A DNA stretch of 64,000 nt from Sipunculus nudus. Lineage: Eukaryota > Annelida > Sipuncula > Golfingiida > Sipunculidae. The notes under the pieces were generated by a model. It did no database searches, was not told where the DNA came from, and worked only from the letters and a program-made list of their open reading frames with translations. Each line of letters begins with the position of its first letter. Position 1 is the stretch's first letter. Position numbers and translations under genes: made by a program. The stretch is from positions 53,573,058-53,637,057 of the forward strand of contig CM049310.1 in NCBI GenBank assembly GCA_026874595.1, written 5' to 3'. Shown one piece after another: positions 1 to 12,400 of the stretch.

Positions 1-930
1 CCAACAAATACATATAATTAGAGTACTTGAAACACCAAATCGTATATCCATCAAGAATATACTAATAGCACACAATCAAGAAAGGTGACCTCCCTCTTCA
101 AACTGTTGCGTGTTGCAAACAAAGCTGTTGTTGAAAATCCATTTCTGTCAGATGGAATGATCGCCTAACAATTACCCGAGTGCCGTCAAACCACTAACAT
201 GTAATTGGTCTATTAATTTTAGGAATCTAAAATGGAAGCGACGGCACAAAACTACACGCAGTTACTGCCGGAATGGCCGTTTTTCATGAACAATTTTCGT
301 TAGGAGTAAGCTTTCTCTGAAGTGTCAGGGACTTCACTAGAATAACTTTGCTTTTACCTTATTAATTCATTAGTCTATTTATGTGAATTCTAGAATGGCA
401 AACCTAAACCACAGAGCGAGATTGCTTAAATGTTTTCTTTTTTCATTTCATAATGGCTCACATACGTAAGCGTTAGGCGTCGTTCTTCAAATTCCCATTG
501 ATTATACACTTACTATTGCTTTTAGGAAGAACTGAAGTAATTTACTGTGCCGACCGTAATCGAACGAAACCATGTTAGTGTGCCGTGATGTCTTTACACT
601 ATCATTCCTTCTCTGAACTCTTTAACCTATAAACAATCCCAGCAGAGATTAAACAACGAACCGTATTGGAGAGAAATGGAAAAAAAATGATTCACTTACT
701 GTTAAGGGACCAGTAAAACAGAATTTATCTGGTTAATGGGGTTGGTTGTCCACATAAAAAGCGCCACATCGTTCATGTGGCTGTTTCAAATAAAATAAAA
801 ACAAATTTAATAAGTAACTGCTGGGATGAGAAAATTTCCATTGTCTTACCCCTTGTCCCTTTCTTAACTTTTGGTATGTACCCTTTCCCACCGTGTATTG
901 CTGTCCGCGGCCGAGTCTGTTAAAAGGTTG
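1..930. other. Unannotated AT-rich DNA
   Basis: No exon with credible splice sites and no repeat matching elsewhere in the window was seen. A 97-codon minus-strand open frame (733-1026) overlaps the start of an LTR-like repeat and is treated as chance. Confidence 0.4.
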
Positions 931-1584
931 TGTTATAGGTGCTCCTTTTATTGTGTGACACGGGCGTAACTCGTGTTGTTGTTGCACTTTATGTTTAATC
1001 CGTACTGGTTGAACTCTCGTTGTCATGCTGGCTGGGGGTTTTCATGCCTGGCGGAGGTCACGTGATGACCCTGGTATGTAGAGATACACACAGCGATTTT
1101 TTTTCTAGAGAATTCCTGTGACGCGTGCTTACCGTGTATAATGTATTATTCTTTGAATGTTCTAGAAGTGGAAAATGTGGTGAAGAGTATATAAAGGGGC
1201 TGTGTTTTAGAACCGAGGGTAGAGAGCAGAGAAGTTTTCCAGCGGACGCAGAAACGTGTGTCAGTTTCTGGGACCTTATCCGACGTGTGCGGCAATTATA
1301 GATTTTCTTCAGAGTTTTTCCTGGATTTTGTGCATTTGGACTTCAGTTTACTTTCTGGATTGTTACAAGAGCTTTACACTGGACTGTCATTCTCCGAGAG
1401 TATACATTTAAAGATCTTATCGTTGTGACGGTGTTGGTATCCAGGTACTGTGCACATTATTTTTCTGTGTGATTGTATTGATTTGTTGTTATACCGCTGT
1501 TTTACTGTATAATTGTATTGATTTAGTATATTGTAATGTTAGGGTTGTTTAAAGAATAAATTATAGTTATTTGCTAACAAACAA

Positions 1585-3219
1585 GGGACCCATGGGTCAC
1601 ATCGCTCAGCTGAATTTGGGAAAATATTAGTAACTGCAAAATATTTTTATTTCTTTTGATTTTTCATGTATATTATCATTAGAAAAGCTATGAGAAAATT
1701 GCCCTGCTAAAAATAAACTGTAAATTATAGAATAATGGACATGAGCCAAACCATTCAGTGATGCACCAAGGGAACAAATAGGCCTACGGTAAGTGTTATA
1801 TAAAAGTAACATTTCATAAACAAATAAAGTGTGAAGGTAATTAAGTTTTCAAAAGTTAAATATATGGCCATATGAATTAAAAATTAATCCAACAAAGTTT
1901 GACCAATATTCCTAATTTTAATACTAAGTTTACAGTGTTATTCACACCTAAGCCCTGCCAACCGTAAGAGATATGAATGAAATGCTACAAAGTATTTATA
2001 CCTTATTAAATCTTATAAAATCAGTTAGCACTTACATCAGATCCTAATATTTTATCACATTTTAATATTAGGATTAAATTCCTGAATTTTTTTTCTTTAA
2101 AACAATCAAAATTGTCCAAGTCTCATCAAAAAGAATTTATTTAACATTAAAATTATAAGATTCATCTTGTTTATTAGTCCAGTGTATTGAAGGGGTGGGT
2201 GGGGGGAGGGGTCTCCGTTGTTACTGCTCGTTGCTGAAAAAAAATGTTAATTTTAAGATTCATCTAGTTCATAGTACAGGTCTGTCAACAGAATGGGGGT
2301 GAGGTGGGGAAATGTGGGGGGGGGGGGGGGGGGGGGAGCGGGGGTTGCCAGAGAAAAAGGCTCACTGTGGTATGGTATTAACTGCAGACAGCCTGATCAA
2401 GCTCAACTCAGTGGAGAGAGCTGCACTGAATGACATACAGTCACCAAAGTGGACTGCTTGACAATGTAAGGGAATACAACAAGAGCCTCCAAAATAAATT
2501 CAATTACTAACCTAATTTTGCAGCTTTTATTTTCAAATTTCAGATTTTAACAGATTAAATCCTTATGTGTACATGCTGTGAAAATTAAATCCTCAGTACT
2601 TACAGGAAAAAAACGTGCCGTGGCCAAAATTGGCCCAAATTTAAGGTACAAATTTTATATTTTTGCCAATATTTAAAAAAAATTTAACAGATTTTGATCT
2701 AATTTTTGGTATACAATTAAATTTTGATTATTTAAAGTTGCATTACTGAAAAAAAGTCCCTACCTTTAACATTTTTGGTCTTAAGTGACCAAATGTCTTT
2801 CCTGATTTTTTTACAAAGTCCATTATGTTTGGGCCCATAACTTTTTTTATATTAAATAATACTGACTTAATTTCTGGCATGTACATAGGAACTATATAGA
2901 GATATATTTATGGTAAATATGAAGAAAACCAGATGAGTGGTTTTGATATTAGGCAGTCCTGAAGTGTGAAAATAGATTTCTAATAAAAAATTGAGGTTTT
3001 AACTTAATATCTCGAAGGAACGAAGTCCTATTGACCCAATTTTCGGCATGGTAGGAGATTTTGGGGACATCTAACTGTATGCCGAATTTCAAATTCGTAG
3101 GTCCAATGGTGTCGAAACGTGCCAGTCTTACGGACGGACATCTGGACGGACGGACGGACGGACGACGGATAATGGACCACGACTATAGCTCAGATGACTT
3201 ATAGTCAGCTGAGCTAAAA
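1585..3219 (+). mobile_element. Non-autonomous element inserted in the LTR (family H, copy 1)
   Basis: This block is absent from the inverted LTR copy at 28.4 kb, so its borders are set by that empty site. It starts GGGACCCATGGGTCAC followed by GCTCAGCTGA, and ends in a hairpin at 3186-3216 (TAGCTCAG..CTGAGCTA) followed by AAAAA. The 10-mer GCTCAGCTGA occurs inverted at the two ends. GGAC-rich sequence at 3133-3165 precedes the hairpin. There is no coding sequence. The same two ends bound 52966-54808. Subterminal inverted repeats with a 3' hairpin are features of Helentron-type non-autonomous elements; that class is my inference. Confidence 0.6.
2316..2336. repeat. Poly-G tract (21 G)
   Basis: Uninterrupted run of 21 G inside element family H copy 1, with further G-rich sequence on both sides. 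Other G or C runs of 13 or more lie at 9803-9819, 35126-35138, 37485-37497, 37585-37601 (followed by 17 A), 39286-39301, 43223-43235 and 51954-51967. Assembled length in such runs is unreliable. Confidence 0.9.
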
Positions 3220-3350
3220 ACCACTGACTTCTTTATTCATTCCCCTAGACATTTCACGCTGCCTAGTGTTACAGAATCTGATTTTCTGATTCGTTACAGA
3301 ATTTATGTTTATCACGCATACGTGGTCTGTTTATATTAGGTTCCGTAACT

Positions 3351-6176
3351 GTTGTAAATCAACGCTTGTATACAAGTTATGTTAATTTCGGTATATTGAA
3401 AAGGAGACTAGAAACGGGAAAAAATAAGAGACTGCACAACCATACATTAAAGATGATTCCTCTACAGACCTCGCTCGATTATGTAATTCAGCTGAGGACT
3501 CCAAAGGTAGCAAACAAGCTTTTTATCTCCACTTCGGCCAGGCCACTCCCCATTAGATCAAATGTCACAGGTAATCATGTATTTGGAAGGTGTCTAGCTT
3601 TTCTGGGCAAAAACTGCAGACAGTAAAATGGCTCATAAAACATTTCTGCGCGGAAAATCATATCAAAAAGGAGAACTACAAAGAAAGACATTTCTGAGCA
3701 CTCCGGCTTGATTTACCTGGTCATACTTATCAGTTTGATTGAATTTGTGCCCCAATGCTGCTTGAGATCGTCATATTTAATCAACATGCCTGTAAACAAG
3801 ATGTAGAATAATGATTAAGTCGGACATTCAAAGGTACATTATCATTTGTAATAGTTTATGTATAAGTTCATACTATTAGATCATTTTTGACTGAATTCTA
3901 ACGTTTTCCAGCAAAATCATCCCGGATACGTACCGACTTGCTTTCTCAAATTTACCTGTTGTAAACGCTGTTATTTTTCTGTAGGTAAAAAACAGTCCAC
4001 ATTTACCTGTTTACCAAAACAACACTGCACAACCAGTGGTGTGATCTTGCGCATGCGCAACAAATCTCAAACAAAGAGGAGAAACATGAAAAGAGAAACA
4101 CTGTTTTGAAGCTTAAAAATCTTGATTAGCCAGGTGATGCATGCTATGTTGATGTTTGAACCACTGATCGCGCCCACTGCAAGATTATTTTAACTCGTTT
4201 ACAAGAGTAAGCAAACGGTTTTAGAAGGAAACTTTGGCAGATACCATAATATTCTGAGGAATAAATCCTATATTTCAAGAATATTTAACATGCCTGGTAT
4301 ATGGGAATAGTTCCCTTTAAGTAAGTCCTATCTTTTATCTCTATTAGGGTAAATTTAGCATCGGTTGACATTACACAATGCGCCACCAGTTATCTGTGAT
4401 AGCAGTGTCACCTGAATGATTCAATAGTTTTTTGGTTATCTTTCATCATAACAAAAATCACAAAAAAGTAGTATTACAACACTTGTAATGCGCTACCTAT
4501 GCAGTTTTTCATCTGGCAGCCGGCGATTCAAGTAATCTCAAGCTTTTGATAGTTTTTCCTTTCCCCATATGCCAGCTCGTTTGAGCAAACAAAAAGCTTG
4601 ACGCTGTCTGAATTTTGTTTGCGTGGTTTTCTAACAAATAATGACCCTTCACTTGTTTTCTGGCCTCATATAACCTTACAGCCGTTCTCTCATCTACAAA
4701 TAAATTCAGTCGAATATGTTGAAGGCATGACTTGGTGGGTTCCGTTATAAGCAGCACCTATCAACATCTTTTTTATTCTTTGTCGTTTGATAAATTGTCA
4801 GCCGATTGAGCACGTTTGTTGGCCGATGGCACCGGATATTGGAAAAAGCAGAAACAATCGACACCATTGCATGACCTAGGATCTCATATCACGGGTGTCC
4901 TGCTGGTTTATGACGTCAGAGTTACTGTGATCACGCTCACCAGTGAGTCCTCATAGTCACCACAGGTAAAGGATAAAAGTAACTTGAGGCCTTCCTCGTT
5001 TCACTTATTCATCAATTCGTGCTTGCTTTATTTTGCTTAAGAAAATCTTAAGACAGAAAACTATTGATGTGCATGTCGAAGTGTCTTTGATTAATTTCAC
5101 TATTCTGTACTGTCAATGACTCCAATTCTTTAAAAGCGCCAAGTGATAGACAATCATCTGAGCATGGTGAAATCATCTTTTAAACATGGCCGATTTAAAT
5201 TGTTTCATTTTCTTTTAGTTAAGGAAACACCCTTGGTTCCGCAAGTTTATTATGGGTCACTCTTTTGTCAGTCTTTCCTCATAAAACAAATGAAGCACCC
5301 AGGCTTTGAATAAAACATGCTACAGCCATCTTAAGGCTCATTAGAGCCCGCTTGAAAGGCGGTGCCCTGCAATGACCACCTTGTCTTTCATTCCGTCTGC
5401 CAATGACGCTTTCTTTCGGGCGCATAATCTCAAACAGAATACATTTTATCTTTCTCAAATTCAAAAGAGTGATTGGTGCCCAAGAAGGTTACGGGCCTGT
5501 TCAATAAATAGATTAGCCACCAGAGCACAAACAGTAATTTTCTTTTGAGAAAATTTGACACAAGTTTCACACCAATGAAGACGTGTGTTTTCAAATTTCA
5601 GACAAATTAAAATCCAATATTGCTGCCAGGCAAATATTTCAAATACTTCCGCATGCTTTATCTCGATAACCTTCTAGGTATTGCCGTGGTATTTTGATGG
5701 TTGGACCGTATGGTGATAAATTTAAGACCTATCTGTCATCCATGCAATATTGCCTCGGGCATGCTATTTTGATTAAATTGTGCTCGGGGGGGCCTTAATT
5801 GAGGACTTTTATGGTCTCAAACGTCTGCTTTGGACTTATTTCACCCTATATAAAAAAATGGGCAGACCAGGTACAGTTGCGTCCCATCAAAGATGCCGCT
5901 CTTGACCTTCGATTAATATGTATCGCCCGTCTGCCAATTTATTTGTTGTAATCGCATATAATCTCCAGTGAAATGTCCCTTACAGACAATAAGGTCATCG
6001 TCTGTCTTCAAGTATCAAATATTCAGGTATCCAGTAGACACAGAACAAGCATCCGATATTTCCCTTTCTAATTTCATATGGACCAGATGGGACAGTCCTG
6101 GTTTCTCATTACGTACAAATGTAATGAAAGAGCCGTCAGTCTGAGGTTCATATCTTCTACTTTATGAGCTCTTACT
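3351..6176. other. Unannotated DNA, no gene seen
   Basis: No open frame here has convincing splice sites or a recognisable domain. The short open frames (for example 4509-4757 on the minus strand) are compatible with chance. No repeat matching elsewhere in the window was found. Confidence 0.4.
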
Positions 6177-6474
6177 TTAGGCCAAAAATTAAAAAGGTTT
6201 GGTTCTCAGGCACTTCAGAAATAAGTGCGGGCGGGCGATATTTTATATTTTACCTTTTTGTGTATGTTTTGGTAAACATGTCAAATGAAAAGCATGAAAA
6301 TAACAGATTTTTCTGCTAAACAGGTAAAAGCACTACATAACAAAGCAAATCTTATCAAAATTGTATTATTTTATCTTCTTGAAAGATGAAAATCAAAATA
6401 ACATTTTTTGACGCGGGGGTTAAAATTGACGCGGGCGGTGCCTAAGAACCATACTTTTTATTTTTTTGGCCTTA
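6177..6474. mobile_element. Harbinger-type MITE with TTA target duplications
   Basis: TTA at 6177-6179 and at 6472-6474 flank a 292-bp element. Its ends are inverted repeats: GGCCAAAAATTAAAAAGG at the left and, read from the right on the other strand, GGCCAAAAAAATAAAAAG. The similarity continues through GGTTCT.AGGCAC for about 35 bp. The interior repeats GCGGGCGG in opposite orientation near each end. A TTA duplication with TIRs starting GG is the usual signature of PIF/Harbinger MITEs. It is non-coding. Confidence 0.7.
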
Positions 6475-6686
6475 GTGGGATCTTCTATGTAATAATGATC
6501 GCCCATATCGAATTTTTAGAGAGTGTCCTTCTCAGTTAATGTTACACCAGTGATTAAACAGTCTATCTGGCCGATAAAGTCGACCTAATACATACCCAAT
6601 GATTCTCAAAATGCAAAAAGTAACCTTTGGACAAGTTTATTGTTATTTAAGGCAACTACCGCTTTTGCCACTATGCGCTATCGAGT

Positions 6687-7394
6687 TACGCTCCCGAAGC
6701 AGCGGAAATCTTACGCTTCTAAAGAAGCAACTGATTTTCACGCTGCCAGCTTTGACCGTTTATGATATATTTATTATATATTTAGACACCAGATGGCGGT
6801 TCGATGTCTGCTGAACAACACATGCGTATGATGCGACAAGCAGCCAACCAGATGCCAATAAACAAACACTCGACAGGCATCCTGGCTCCGCCCATAGCCT
6901 CGCTTCAAGCGCCGTTTACGGATTTTTTTACGAATTTTAATTGCTCCCTCTGCATTCTCGCATCATCGACCGATTCGATTCTGACATTATGACTGTGTTA
7001 GCGTAGCCGTGTGTCTGGTGTCTGCAGAACTGAAACCAACCAGCGAGGTGTGCACACAGCCTTAATTGTTACGTTTCGTTTGAATTACAGCTCACCGACT
7101 GGGCATCCTATGTGCCCAAGGCCCTAAAGCAAACCACGTCTGCGGCAATTTTCTCTGAGCCTGTGGCCTGTTCAGACGGTTACCGGGGCGATGAGTTGTC
7201 ATTCAAAACGAAATGAACATGATTGGATCCGTGTATTCCTCGCTTGGACGTGTCTTCCAGCACAAGGTCTCATCTGATTAGACAAAAATACAGTGCTCCC
7301 CCCTGGTGTAGCAATTCAGGATACCAGGTCATTACAAACAGCGCTTACCATATAGGAAGTAGGCCTATAGTTAAAGCGCTGTGTAAAGAGCGTA
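6687..7394 (+). mobile_element. 9-bp-TSD TIR element, copy 1 (708 bp)
   Basis: The element is bracketed by the exact 9-bp direct repeat CTATCGAGT (6678-6686 and 7395-7403). It begins TACGCTC and ends GAGCGTA, a perfect 7-bp inverted repeat that extends imperfectly to about 18 bp (13 of 18 positions, including a shared CAGCG). It aligns over its whole length with copy 2 at 8151-8854, with mostly point differences and a short AT insertion near 6770. All frames are broken, so it looks non-autonomous. A 9-bp TSD suits Mutator-like or Merlin elements; I cannot assign the superfamily. Confidence 0.85.
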
Positions 7395-8150
7395 CTATCG
7401 AGTATTCAAACGTTGAACGTTATGTATTCTCGCTTGCAATCCACTCAAATGTATAAGAACATACAAAGGAATTATCCAGTTTTAATGTCATACTCCATTT
7501 CACTAAATGAACACAAGATGGCGCTGAGATGCAATGATGGTTTTACCGTAATCAGTAATGAAGACTTAATTTGAGGTATCCCATTGGCAGTGTGGTCTGT
7601 ATTAAGGTCTACATCAAATTACGATTAAGTGTAAGTAAATAAATGTTCAGTCAACATCCCTAAAAAAATTTGATCTGGTCAAGTAGGTCCGAATTAGCTT
7701 GAGTATATAAAAGGAACAGGTCATGGTAGTGTAATTAAATCTATGTGTATACTCCATCATTATAAAAATATAAACTAAATTCGATCTGTCATATTGCTGT
7801 TATGATATAATATAAATATTATCAATGAATTTCAAATAAAAACTGTATATAACTATTACAGAAAAATAAGAGAATGTTTGGAAAACTCAATTATATGCTT
7901 CATAGCCTTGACTTTAGCGATCGATATATTCAATTAAGTACGAAGACTTGCTCTTGTTTCTTAAACTTAATCATGTATTTGCCGGAGAAACATCTCAACC
8001 CAAAGATGGTGCTATTTTGTCTATTTTTTCGCCGGAGGCTAATTTAATTTATCTCAGCCAAGAAGTGATTAGACTATTAGATTGGGATATGAACAGAATA
8101 TCTGAACAGCCATCGTTCGAGAGGCTATATTATTACAGTACATATTTCAC

Positions 8151-8854
8151 TACGCTCCCGAGGCAGCGGAAATCTTGCGCTTCTAAAGAAGCAACTGATT
8201 TTCACGCTGCCAGCTTTGACGGTTTATGGTATATTTAGACACCAGATGGCGGTTCGTTGTCTGCTTAAAAAAAAGTTCGTATGATGTGACAAGCAGCCAA
8301 TCAGATGCAAATAAACAAACACTCGACAGGCATCCTGGCTCCGCCCATAGCTGCGCTTCAAGCGCCCTTTGATGAGTTTATGGTCGAATTTTAATTGCTC
8401 CCTCTGCATTCTCGCATTATCGACCGATTCGATTATGACATTATGACTGTGTTAGCGTAGCCATGTATCTGTTGTCTTCAGAACTTAAACCAGCCAGCGA
8501 GGTGTTCACGCAACCTTTGTTGTTACGTTTCGTTTGAATTACAGCTCACCGACCGGGCATCCTATATGCCTAAGGCCCTAAAGCAAACCACGTCTGCGGC
8601 AATTTTCTCTGAGCCTGTGGCCTGTTCAGACGGTTACCAGGGCGATGAGCTGTCAATTAAAACGAAATGAACATGATTGGCCCCGTGTATTTCTCGCTTG
8701 GCAGTGTCTTCCAGCACAAGGTCTCACCTGATTGGACAAAATTACAGTGCTCCCCTCTGGTGTATAGCAATTCAGGATACGAGGTCATAACAAACAGCGC
8801 TTACGATATAGGCCGGTAGTAGGCCTATAGTTAAAGCGCTGTGTAAAGAGCGTG
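8151..8854 (+). mobile_element. 9-bp-TSD TIR element, copy 2 (704 bp)
   Basis: Second copy of the element at 6687-7394, same orientation. It is bracketed by a different exact 9-bp repeat, ATATTTCAC (8142-8150 and 8855-8863), so it is an independent insertion and not part of a segmental duplication. The left end is TACGCTC and the right end GAGCGTG, with the last base mutated relative to copy 1. The ~750 bp between the two copies is unrelated sequence. Confidence 0.85.
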
Positions 8855-9187
8855 ATATTTCACCTGCTTATTTAATAATTTTGTCTGGAATACAACAATT
8901 CCTTCCATTTTATAATAGGCGAATTAACCCTCGAGTCAGAAGTCGAGTTGATTACTAAAAGTAGCATAGAAATGGAACACAGTCTAAATGCATACTTCCA
9001 AGGACTAATTGTTACAGACTGTTATATAAAAGATTGATTAAATAATGTTTACGGATAGGTTATATGTACGAAATTTGTAATTACTAATAAGCCAGTATCG
9101 ATAAAAAACAGATTAAATTATATTGGCTAGTTTTCTTCATCCATGCCAATTTGGAAACTCAGATAAAATCAGTTGAAAGATTAATGT

Positions 9188-9190
<3 letters not shown>

Positions 9191-9243
<53 letters not shown>
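9191..9243. repeat. (GA)n microsatellite
   Basis: Uninterrupted GA dinucleotide run of about 53 bases. Read on the minus strand it gives an artificial Ser-Leu repeat inside an open frame, which should not be taken as a protein. Confidence 0.95.
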
Positions 9244-9246
<3 letters not shown>

Positions 9247-9311
9247 CCGCCGTAATTCTACTGCTCCTGTCTAACATTACAACTATAAACCCTGGTTTTA
9301 TGTTACTGGCA

Positions 9312-9480
9312 GTATAACCAAAATTTCGACATGCAACCTGTGACATCCGGGTTTTAGTGTATAAAAATGACAGCTCCTTTGCGGTTTCGAGAAACCATGA
9401 GAAATAAACCTTTCTGGATTCAAAAAGAGCGCAGGGGATGCGACTCGAAATTACTCAGAGGACAGCGTCCAGGCGAGAAT
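9312..9480 (+). mobile_element. LTR-like repeat, second family, copy A
   Basis: Aligns with 23465-23640 (inverted) and 60429-60530 (same strand). Shared blocks are TTTCGACATGC, TGTGACATCCGGGTT (starting 9339), GCGGTTTCGAGAAA and GAGGACAGCGTCCAGGCG. A TATAAAA at about 9361 and an AATAAA about 40-45 bases later, downstream of a TGTGACATCC start, resemble the U3/R layout of a short LTR. No internal coding region was identified. LTR status is inference; repeat status is seen directly. Confidence 0.55.
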
Positions 9481-12400
9481 TTATCTGCGGAGTGAGATTG
9501 CTGGAAAGGAAACGTGTACCACCAAAGCTTAATGCGGATAAACACTTTTTGGACCACGTCCATATTCCGAAAGTATAGTAGCATACTTTGAACGTTATGA
9601 TTCATTGTTCATCTAGTGCTAGGATCAAACCCTCTCTAGAATCGTTAGTTTTCATCAAACCACAACCTCGGGATTGGTAGATACATGGAAGAGACATGGT
9701 AGGTACATGGTAGATACATGGATTGTACAATCGAACAAGATCCACAGAAAATATGTTGACATACAAGACGCTATAAGGGACGGATTAAGAGGGATGCCGG
9801 GTGGGGGGGGGGGGGGGGGCTGGCGGAAATAAAATAAAATACGCATAACACCGAAAAGCATTGCTGGGCTGTGATGTTTCCTTCCTTATATTTCTGCAAG
9901 TGAGAGACATGGAAAGGTTGCCAGCACTCTCGGAACACTTGTTTACCCGTGCCAGGGAGTTGAGCCAACCTGACGCATTCTTCGTATCTCGCAGATCATG
10001 TATCAGCCCCTGGCTATGGTTTACATCTTCACTCCGCGCTTAAAGGCATGTTATCACATAGCCGACTTCAAACAATGCCTTGACGTGATGTCCTGTACTG
10101 ATGTACCGAGGTCGTCCCGATGACATACGTTGTTGCGCTGATGACTTAAACATAAACGGCTCTACTGCATGGCCATTCGATCCAACAACGCTTACCGCTA
10201 CCGCTAACCGGAATTTTCGCGGAAAATCGGAAGACACTCGTAACACATCGGGCAATTACGATGTAATTCCGATAATACACTCCCGAAAGCTAATGGTTGT
10301 GTTCCGAAGTCAACCCAATTAAAAAAAAAAAACCAAGAATTTTAGAGTATATAAAAATCGATGTCTCACCGTTCTCGTCACACTTCCCGATTTCCTCGCG
10401 ATGTTTCCCGAACACTTCCGATGTAGAGCCGATTATCACATCGCACCAAATCGTGGAACACATGAGCAAATGTCTTAGAGAAAGCTTCCTGGGCAAAGAG
10501 GATAACTGATGGCACTGTATAAACATTACTGCCCTTTTGATTATGTATACGCTTCCTAAAACTTGAGTGATAATATATGCGCCAATATAACAATAAACAA
10601 TTACCATCGGTTTACAGTAATAACTTTTTAGTCTCTTTTAACTGATATACAGCAACATTTGTTGGGTTTTGCCAAGCAGAATATTAAGCAGTCACTTACG
10701 AATACCCAAAGCTATGATCTTAAGAATGTTCATTAATATATAATGCTATAAAACTATAAGGAAACTAATTACGGTCTATTTGCTGTGTTAATGCTTTTTT
10801 AAATGGATTACTAAAAGTGGAACATAAAAGCTTCATCCATTGTAAAATATCGCTAATAAATGGTGTGAAAACAGAAAAAGAAAAACTATAAATAGTTGGT
10901 CTTGGGGAAAAAGCTTCCCAGAGCAGACGATCGCCACACATGCAGACACCGCGATAAGGCGATAGTTCCAATATCAACAATAATTAAAGAGACAGCGGCG
11001 TCTTTGCTCTTTTCATGTTTCTCATGCTTTAAGTTCTAGTTTCTTAAAAGAAACCACAGATTGTTAAATGAAACATTCTGACATGACGCTAATAAAAGTA
11101 GAGACAAAGAGAAAACTGAAACCATAGAAACGTTACTGATCTTGGTTTTTCATGTCTGTTAGTTTGATTAAGTACAGCCGGTAACCAGCCAGACAACATG
11201 GAAGACTGTTTGTTCAAGTTCTGAGGTTTCCCGCCATGTTTTATTTTAGTGTTAATAACGCACAAAATAAGAAAAACAAGAAATTATAAAAGGCAGATCG
11301 CGTCCGATTAAATAACAATGTCTGACTTAACAAAACAATATATATATGCACAAGATGTCAAATAAACCATGAAGTTAACAGCATAAAGTAAGATAATGCA
11401 GTTTAAAGATTATTAATGTAGTGGGGTAATAGATATTGATGGCTTTGAACAATTATGAATCGCTCAAGCCAGTCACACCATGATCCCATTGTAAGTGAGG
11501 ATTACATTAGCGTCCTGTATATAAGTCTGGATGCTGATGATCAGTCGGCTGCTAATGCCCATTTGGAATCAGTCTCTATATTAACTTTCTGTCTCACGTG
11601 GAGTTTCAGCTCGGCTTGTCTTGCAGCTTAATCGTCAATCTAGCCCTGTCATCGTCACTCAATGTCCAGACTGCAGAACTGTGTATTTGTCTTTATAAGA
11701 TTACCAAATGTCGTTCCCTGTTCTTTTTTCCAGAAATAAACTCTTTTTGTGTTTCCTAAGCACACCCTCCATCTGCCGTGAATGACCGTAATAATCTTTC
11801 AAGATGTGATTATTGCCCTTAGGAAAATATTCACTGAAAAAAACAATATTTTGTTAAGATCATACAACTTTACACATAAGTAAGTGCATGACCAATAAAA
11901 TATATACCGGAGATGAGTATGTACTGAAAATACATCTTTCCTTAACGTTTTGTATTTTTGAGAAGGAAAAGATGGCGCTCGAGCGCCGAAGTTGAGGAAG
12001 TCCTGGACCCCCGCCCTGGGCGCTCCTTCAGCAACGATAATGATGATAAGATGATTTTTTTCTGCATATGAGACACTTTAATGTTTTACCTCACAAAATG
12101 GACGATGATGGACTGGTCTAATCTTAAACTAGATTAAAATATTTCTTTCATATTCTACACAGTTATTTAATTCGTGAGGATTATATACATAAAGACTTTA
12201 AAACTTTAACAGATTATACAGTACAGACTTAACAGGCGCATTAATTTATATATTCAAAAAAAAGAGTTAAATTGTCAAAGTTGTATATTACTTTATATGA
12301 GATTCATTTAACTCTAATTTGTGAGTGACATAATGTTAATTTATATTCTCTGAAATATCGGAAGATAATGGGGGAAAATCCTGATAAACGTGTGTTTAGC

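Larger units (their letters stand above)
931..3350 (+). mobile_element. LTR-like element copy A, split by an insertion
   Basis: The parts 931-1584 and 3220-3350 align, in order, with the reverse complement of 28413-29224, where the same sequence is continuous. The element starts TGTTATAGG and ends near TTCCGTAAC, close to the mirrored TGTTAC/GTAACA ends usual for LTRs. It carries a TATA-like TATATAAA at 1188-1195 and an AATAAA near 1555, a promoter plus polyadenylation signal as expected of an LTR. A short GTTG lies on both outer sides and may be a target duplication. No gag or pol coding was found beside it, so a solo LTR is the simplest reading. Superfamily (Gypsy-like?) is inference. Confidence 0.6.

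Noticed and set aside
1118-1200. TATA box near 1188 as the promoter of a cellular gene
   Set aside because: It lies inside an LTR-like repeat present elsewhere in the window, so it is better read as the element's own promoter.
9137-9346. Minus-strand open frame with a long Ser-Leu repeat
   Set aside because: It is a direct translation of the (GA)n microsatellite.
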